Shown here in pieces: positions 4,365 through 7,146 of a stretch of 7,146 nt of DNA; within the stretch, counting starts at the first letter, position 1; each line of letters begins with the position of its first letter. This stretch comes from Deltaproteobacteria bacterium. Lineage in GTDB: Bacteria; Desulfobacterota; Desulfobacteria; Desulfobacterales; Desulfosalsimonadaceae. The stretch is from NCBI GenBank assembly GCA_024280875.1, contig JAJRPH010000342.1, forward strand, positions 1-7,146, read 5' to 3'. The position numbers were made by a program, and so were the translations under genes. The notes under the pieces were generated by a model that was given only the letters and a program-made list of their open reading frames with translations, was not told the DNA's origin and searched no databases.

Positions 4365-6509
4365 TTACATCCTGCTTATTATCTGGATCGCATCGATTTT
4401 TTTGAGTTTTACGAGTACATCATCCAAATGGTCAATGTCTTTTACTGCAATTGTAAAAAAGCCATTGACCATTTTGTCTTTTTCGCTCTCTAAATTGACA
4501 TCCATGATATTCGCTTCCATCTGGCTGAGTACGGATGATATTTCCGCCAGCAGCCCAACCTTGTCATAAGCCTGCATATTCAGTCTTATGCGAAATGAAC
4601 CGGCGGACTTTTCCTTCCACTGGACATGAATTCGACGTTCCGGGTTCATTTTCAGCGCATTGACACACCCCTTACGATGAACCGTGATACCGGCACCGTG
4701 TGTAATATATCCGGTGATGGAATCCCCTGGTATCGGCTGACAGCATTGCCCGTAGCGGATAAGTATATCATCAAGCCCGTCCACAACAATTCCGTCCGTA
4801 TCCCTGGTTTTTTTAACTTTCCGGCGTGGCATCAATTTGGTGAAAAAGGTGTCTTCCTTTTTCGGTTTGACATCCGGCACCAGTTTCCCAATCAACTGCA
4901 GGGGCGTTATTTTTCCATACCCGATATGGGCGATTAAATCATCCACTTTTTTAAAGTTTAAATCCCGTGTAACCTGTTGCATTTCCTTCGAATGAATTAG
5001 TTCATTAAAATTCAGCTTGTGTTTGCGGAATGCCTTTTCGCATAATTCCCGGCCAAGGCTGATGCTTCTGTCCGTTTCCTGCTTTTTTATCCATTGACGG
5101 ATTCTGGAGCGTGCTTTGCCGGTCTTCACATAAGTCAGCCAGTCCGGGCTCGGGTGATGGCCTTTAAATGTCGTGATTGTTACAATATCACCGGTTTGAA
5201 GCTTGTGCTGAAGGGGGACCAGGCGTCCGTTGACCTTGGCGCCGGAGCACTGATGACCGACTTCCGTGTGAATCATGTAGGCAAAATCAACAGGGGTGGA
5301 GCCTTTTGGCAGATTTTTGACTTCACCGGTGGGGGTAAATACATAGATATCCTTGGGAAACAGGTCAATCCGGACATTTTCCAGAAATTCTTCCGGATCC
5401 CCGTAATTTTCTTCATGATCCACCAGATTCTGAATCCAGGCAAAGGTATTTTTTGTCTCTTCATCAAGAGTTTTGCCTTCTTTATAACTCCAGTGGGCGG
5501 CAATTCCGGAGTTGGCCACCTGCTCCATTTCCCGGGTACGGATCTGAATTTCCATGCGTTCCCCATAGGGGCCGACAACGGTCGTATGAAGGGATTTATA
5601 GCCGTTGGGTTTGGGAAAACCGATATAGTCCTTGAACTTATAGGGAATGGGGCGCCATTTGGAATGAATGAGGCCTAAGGCTTCATAGCACTGGGGGATC
5701 GTTTCCAGGATGATTCGAAAGGCGATAATGTCATAGACCTGTTCAAACTCAAGCTTCTGGGCCACCATTTTCTGGTAGATGCTGTAAAACTGTTTGTACC
5801 TTCCGGTGACCGTGCATGTCAGGTTCGCAAGGTTCAAAATGTCCTGAAGGGTGCTTTTTACTTCCCGGACATAATATTCCCGGTCTGTCTGGTTGGTACT
5901 GACCAGTTGTTTGATCTTTTCGTATTCTTCAGGATTGGTATAAAAAAACGAAAGATCTTCCAGTTCTTTTTTGATCCAGTAAATGCCGAGCCGGGCAGCA
6001 ATGGGGGAATAAATGTCTAAGGTCTCCCGGGCAATGCGCTTTTTTTTCTCTTCTGATTTATGGAAATGAAGCGTGCGGATATTGTGAAGCCGGTCGGCGA
6101 GCTTGATTAAAATGACACGAATATCGTCGGCCATGGCCAGGATCATTTTGCGGATATTGCCCGCCTGACGCGCTTCGGCCGTGTTAAATGTCAGGCTGCT
6201 GATTTTTGTGACGCCTTCAATGAGTTTGGCGGCCTTTACACCGAACAAATCCTGAATATCTTCTATGGTGGAATGTGTGTCTTCAACCACGTCATGCAGC
6301 AGGCCACAGGCAATGCTGGTGGTGTCCAGCCGCATGTCGGAAAGAATGGAAGCCACTTCCAGGGGATGGGAAAGATACGGTTCACCGCTTAACCGGAGTT
6401 GACCGTCATGAACCTTGGCCGAGTAAATATAGGCCCGGTCCACGATGTCGACATCCGCATCCGGATAATAGTCATAAATTTTATCAAGTATGTCGGTAAT
6501 TCGTATCAT
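4365..6509 (-). CDS. rel: Bifunctional (p)ppGpp synthetase/hydrolase, Rel/SpoT family
   Basis: Long RSH enzyme (714 aa) that makes and degrades (p)ppGpp in the stringent response, probably ribosome-associated. All domains are present in order. The HD hydrolase (about 25-180) has H48, H72-D73 and E76-D77 in LLHDVVEDT, and D139 in LADRLHN. The synthetase (about 235-345) has GRYKQFYSIYQKM (246-258), D260, KFKD then YIGFPKPNGYKSLHT, and EIQIRT (320-325). TGS spans about 386-447, a Cys-containing zinc-finger-like region has C589, C590 and C615, and ACT is at 641-714. Intact HD residues plus a basic KFKD where RelA-only enzymes have acidic ExDD point to a bifunctional enzyme. The start codon at 6509 lies 16 bases from repeat copy 3 and has only a weak AAGAAAA ahead of it. 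proS lies upstream on the same strand; the 3' end converges on rpmB. Confidence 0.95.
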   Translation of the reverse strand: MIRITDILDKIYDYYPDADVDIVDRAYIYSAKVHDGQLRLSGEPYLSHPLEVASILSDMRLDTTSIACGLLHDVVEDTHSTIEDIQDLFGVKAAKLIEGVTKISSLTFNTAEARQAGNIRKMILAMADDIRVILIKLADRLHNIRTLHFHKSEEKKKRIARETLDIYSPIAARLGIYWIKKELEDLSFFYTNPEEYEKIKQLVSTNQTDREYYVREVKSTLQDILNLANLTCTVTGRYKQFYSIYQKMVAQKLEFEQVYDIIAFRIILETIPQCYEALGLIHSKWRPIPYKFKDYIGFPKPNGYKSLHTTVVGPYGERMEIQIRTREMEQVANSGIAAHWSYKEGKTLDEETKNTFAWIQNLVDHEENYGDPEEFLENVRIDLFPKDIYVFTPTGEVKNLPKGSTPVDFAYMIHTEVGHQCSGAKVNGRLVPLQHKLQTGDIVTITTFKGHHPSPDWLTYVKTGKARSRIRQWIKKQETDRSISLGRELCEKAFRKHKLNFNELIHSKEMQQVTRDLNFKKVDDLIAHIGYGKITPLQLIGKLVPDVKPKKEDTFFTKLMPRRKVKKTRDTDGIVVDGLDDILIRYGQCCQPIPGDSITGYITHGAGITVHRKGCVNALKMNPERRIHVQWKEKSAGSFRIRLNMQAYDKVGLLAEISSVLSQMEANIMDVNLESEKDKMVNGFFTIAVKDIDHLDDVLVKLKKIDAIQIISRM

Positions 6510-6525
6510 ATTTTTCTTGTCGATT

Positions 6526-6650
6526 TATGGCAAAGAAAAAAGCGCCAAGTTCAAGGCGTACACATCCTGAGGAACGAGGCGTACTTTTCGTACGCCGCAG
6601 TGACGAAGGATGTTGTACAACGCAGAAATTGGACTTTTTGCGAAGCCATT
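6526..6650. repeat. Intergenic fold-back repeat, copy 3 (~125 bp)
   Basis: Third member of the family. It begins TATGGCAAAGAAAAAAGCG and ends GGACTTTTTGCGAAGCCATT. Its arms pair over most of their length, and the apex is the cleanest of the three: GGCGTAC (6578-6584) and GTACGCC (6590-6596) form a perfect 7-base stem around TTTTC. The interior CATCCT (6563-6568) pairs with AGGATG (6608-6613), a longer match than in copy 1. The right end overlaps the TAA stop of proS (6651-6649), and the rel start is 16 bases from the left end, so the element makes up nearly the whole proS-rel gap. Confidence 0.85.
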
Positions 6651-7146
6651 AATAGGCTTTGGCGAAAATAACCCGTTTCTTGCTCGCCTTCCCGCATTCA
6701 ATACATTCCCCGTTCTCACTTTCCTGGTTATAGGGGATGCATCTGATGGTCACATTCAACCGCTCTTTTATCTGCTTTTCACATGCCCCGTTGCCGCACC
6801 AGTGAGACATGGCGAATCCTCCATGAATTTCCGGGCGTTCCTTGTTTGTGGGTGTAAAAAATGCATCAAAGATATTCTTATCATCAATATTTTTAGTATG
6901 TTCTTTGCGGTATGCCAGCGCTTTTTGAAACAGGCTGTTCTGAATTTCATCGAGAATATTGACGATTTCATTTACAAACGTATCTTTGTTGATGGCAGAT
7001 TTGTCCCGGGGGTCCTTGTCCCGGCGACCGACAAATACAGAGTCGGAGGCAATATCCTTGGGGCCGATTTCCACCCGCAGGGGGATTCCTTTTTTAATCC
7101 ACTCCCAGTTTTTGGCACCGCCGAGATCACGGTCATCAATTTCCAC
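6649..7146 (-). CDS. proS: Prolyl-tRNA synthetase, archaeal/eukaryote type, C-terminal part
   Basis: ProRS charges tRNA-Pro with proline. The 166 codons here, open at the right edge, are the last third of an enzyme that is normally about 480 aa; the GTG at the edge is an internal Val, not a start. The fragment covers the end of the anticodon-binding domain (VEIDDRDL, GIPLRVEIGPKD, then VGRRD) and a C-terminal domain with cysteines at fragment positions 117, 122, 136, 148 and 151. It ends VIFAKAY. The Cys-rich tail and terminal Tyr are hallmarks of the archaeal/eukaryote-like class (ProRS type 3); the bacterial type with an editing insertion lacks them. The catalytic domain is outside the window. 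The stop codon overlaps the right end of repeat copy 3; rel follows on the same strand. Confidence 0.93.
   Translation of the reverse strand: MEIDDRDLGGAKNWEWIKKGIPLRVEIGPKDIASDSVFVGRRDKDPRDKSAINKDTFVNEIVNILDEIQNSLFQKALAYRKEHTKNIDDKNIFDAFFTPTNKERPEIHGGFAMSHWCGNGACEKQIKERLNVTIRCIPYNQESENGECIECGKASKKRVIFAKAY

Noticed and set aside
5094..5678. 194-codon plus-strand frame inside rel
   Set aside because: It is entirely antisense to the conserved synthetase and TGS regions of rel, which explain the sequence; a shadow frame.
6399..6719. Frames on both strands crossing repeat copy 3 (6399-6671 plus, 6525-6719 minus)
   Set aside because: They span the end of rel or proS and the non-coding repeat, with no recognisable protein; they arise from the repeat being open in some frames.

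Overview
The window reads as ordinary bacterial chromosome, with dense, compact, mostly housekeeping genes. The protein features fit a deltaproteobacterium (Desulfobacterota, plausibly a Desulfobacterales sulfate reducer): a long-form HisG with its own C-terminal regulatory domain, an archaeal/eukaryote-type ProRS ending in a Cys-rich domain and a C-terminal Tyr, a Cys4-type ribosomal protein L28, and a single bifunctional-type Rel. The taxonomic call is inference from protein style; no rRNA or other marker is present.

Layout. (1) Positions 1-1472, minus strand: hisI and hisG overlap by 4 bases (ATGA). A 125-bp repeat (copy 1) follows, then the first 27 codons of engB (ysxC), which runs off the left edge. 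(2) Positions 1473-1988: an AT-rich divergent intergenic region. It holds tandem ATTTGCAAA sites, a near-consensus sigma70-type promoter facing right, repeat copy 2 and the trxA leader. (3) Positions 1989-4072, plus strand: trxA, trxB and a BamD-like TPR lipoprotein, probably one transcription unit, closed by an intrinsic terminator at 4106-4139. (4) Positions 4170-4358, plus strand: rpmB, ending only 6 bases from the convergent rel gene. (5) Positions 4365-7146, minus strand: the 3' third of proS, repeat copy 3, then a full-length rel/spoT gene.

The genes cover histidine biosynthesis (HisG step 1, HisI step 3), thiol redox (thioredoxin and its NADPH-dependent reductase), outer-membrane protein assembly (BamD-like), and translation with its control (L28, EngB, ProRS, Rel).

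The part not explained by known genes is a family of three ~125-138 bp intergenic repeats (96-220, 1762-1899, 6526-6650). They have ~25-bp imperfect terminal inverted repeats, a fold-back interior with a GTAC...GTAC apex, and a T-run after the closing stem on both strands. At two unrelated gene junctions (hisG|engB and proS|rel) the element fills the intercistronic space almost exactly, from the upstream stop codon to within 14-16 bases of the downstream start. The third copy lies between the predicted promoter and trxAB. This is the best candidate for something worth following up: a MITE-like or REP/ERIC-like element that has become part of the transcripts. I see no transposase, CRISPR, phage, toxin-antitoxin or defence genes, and no tRNA or rRNA.
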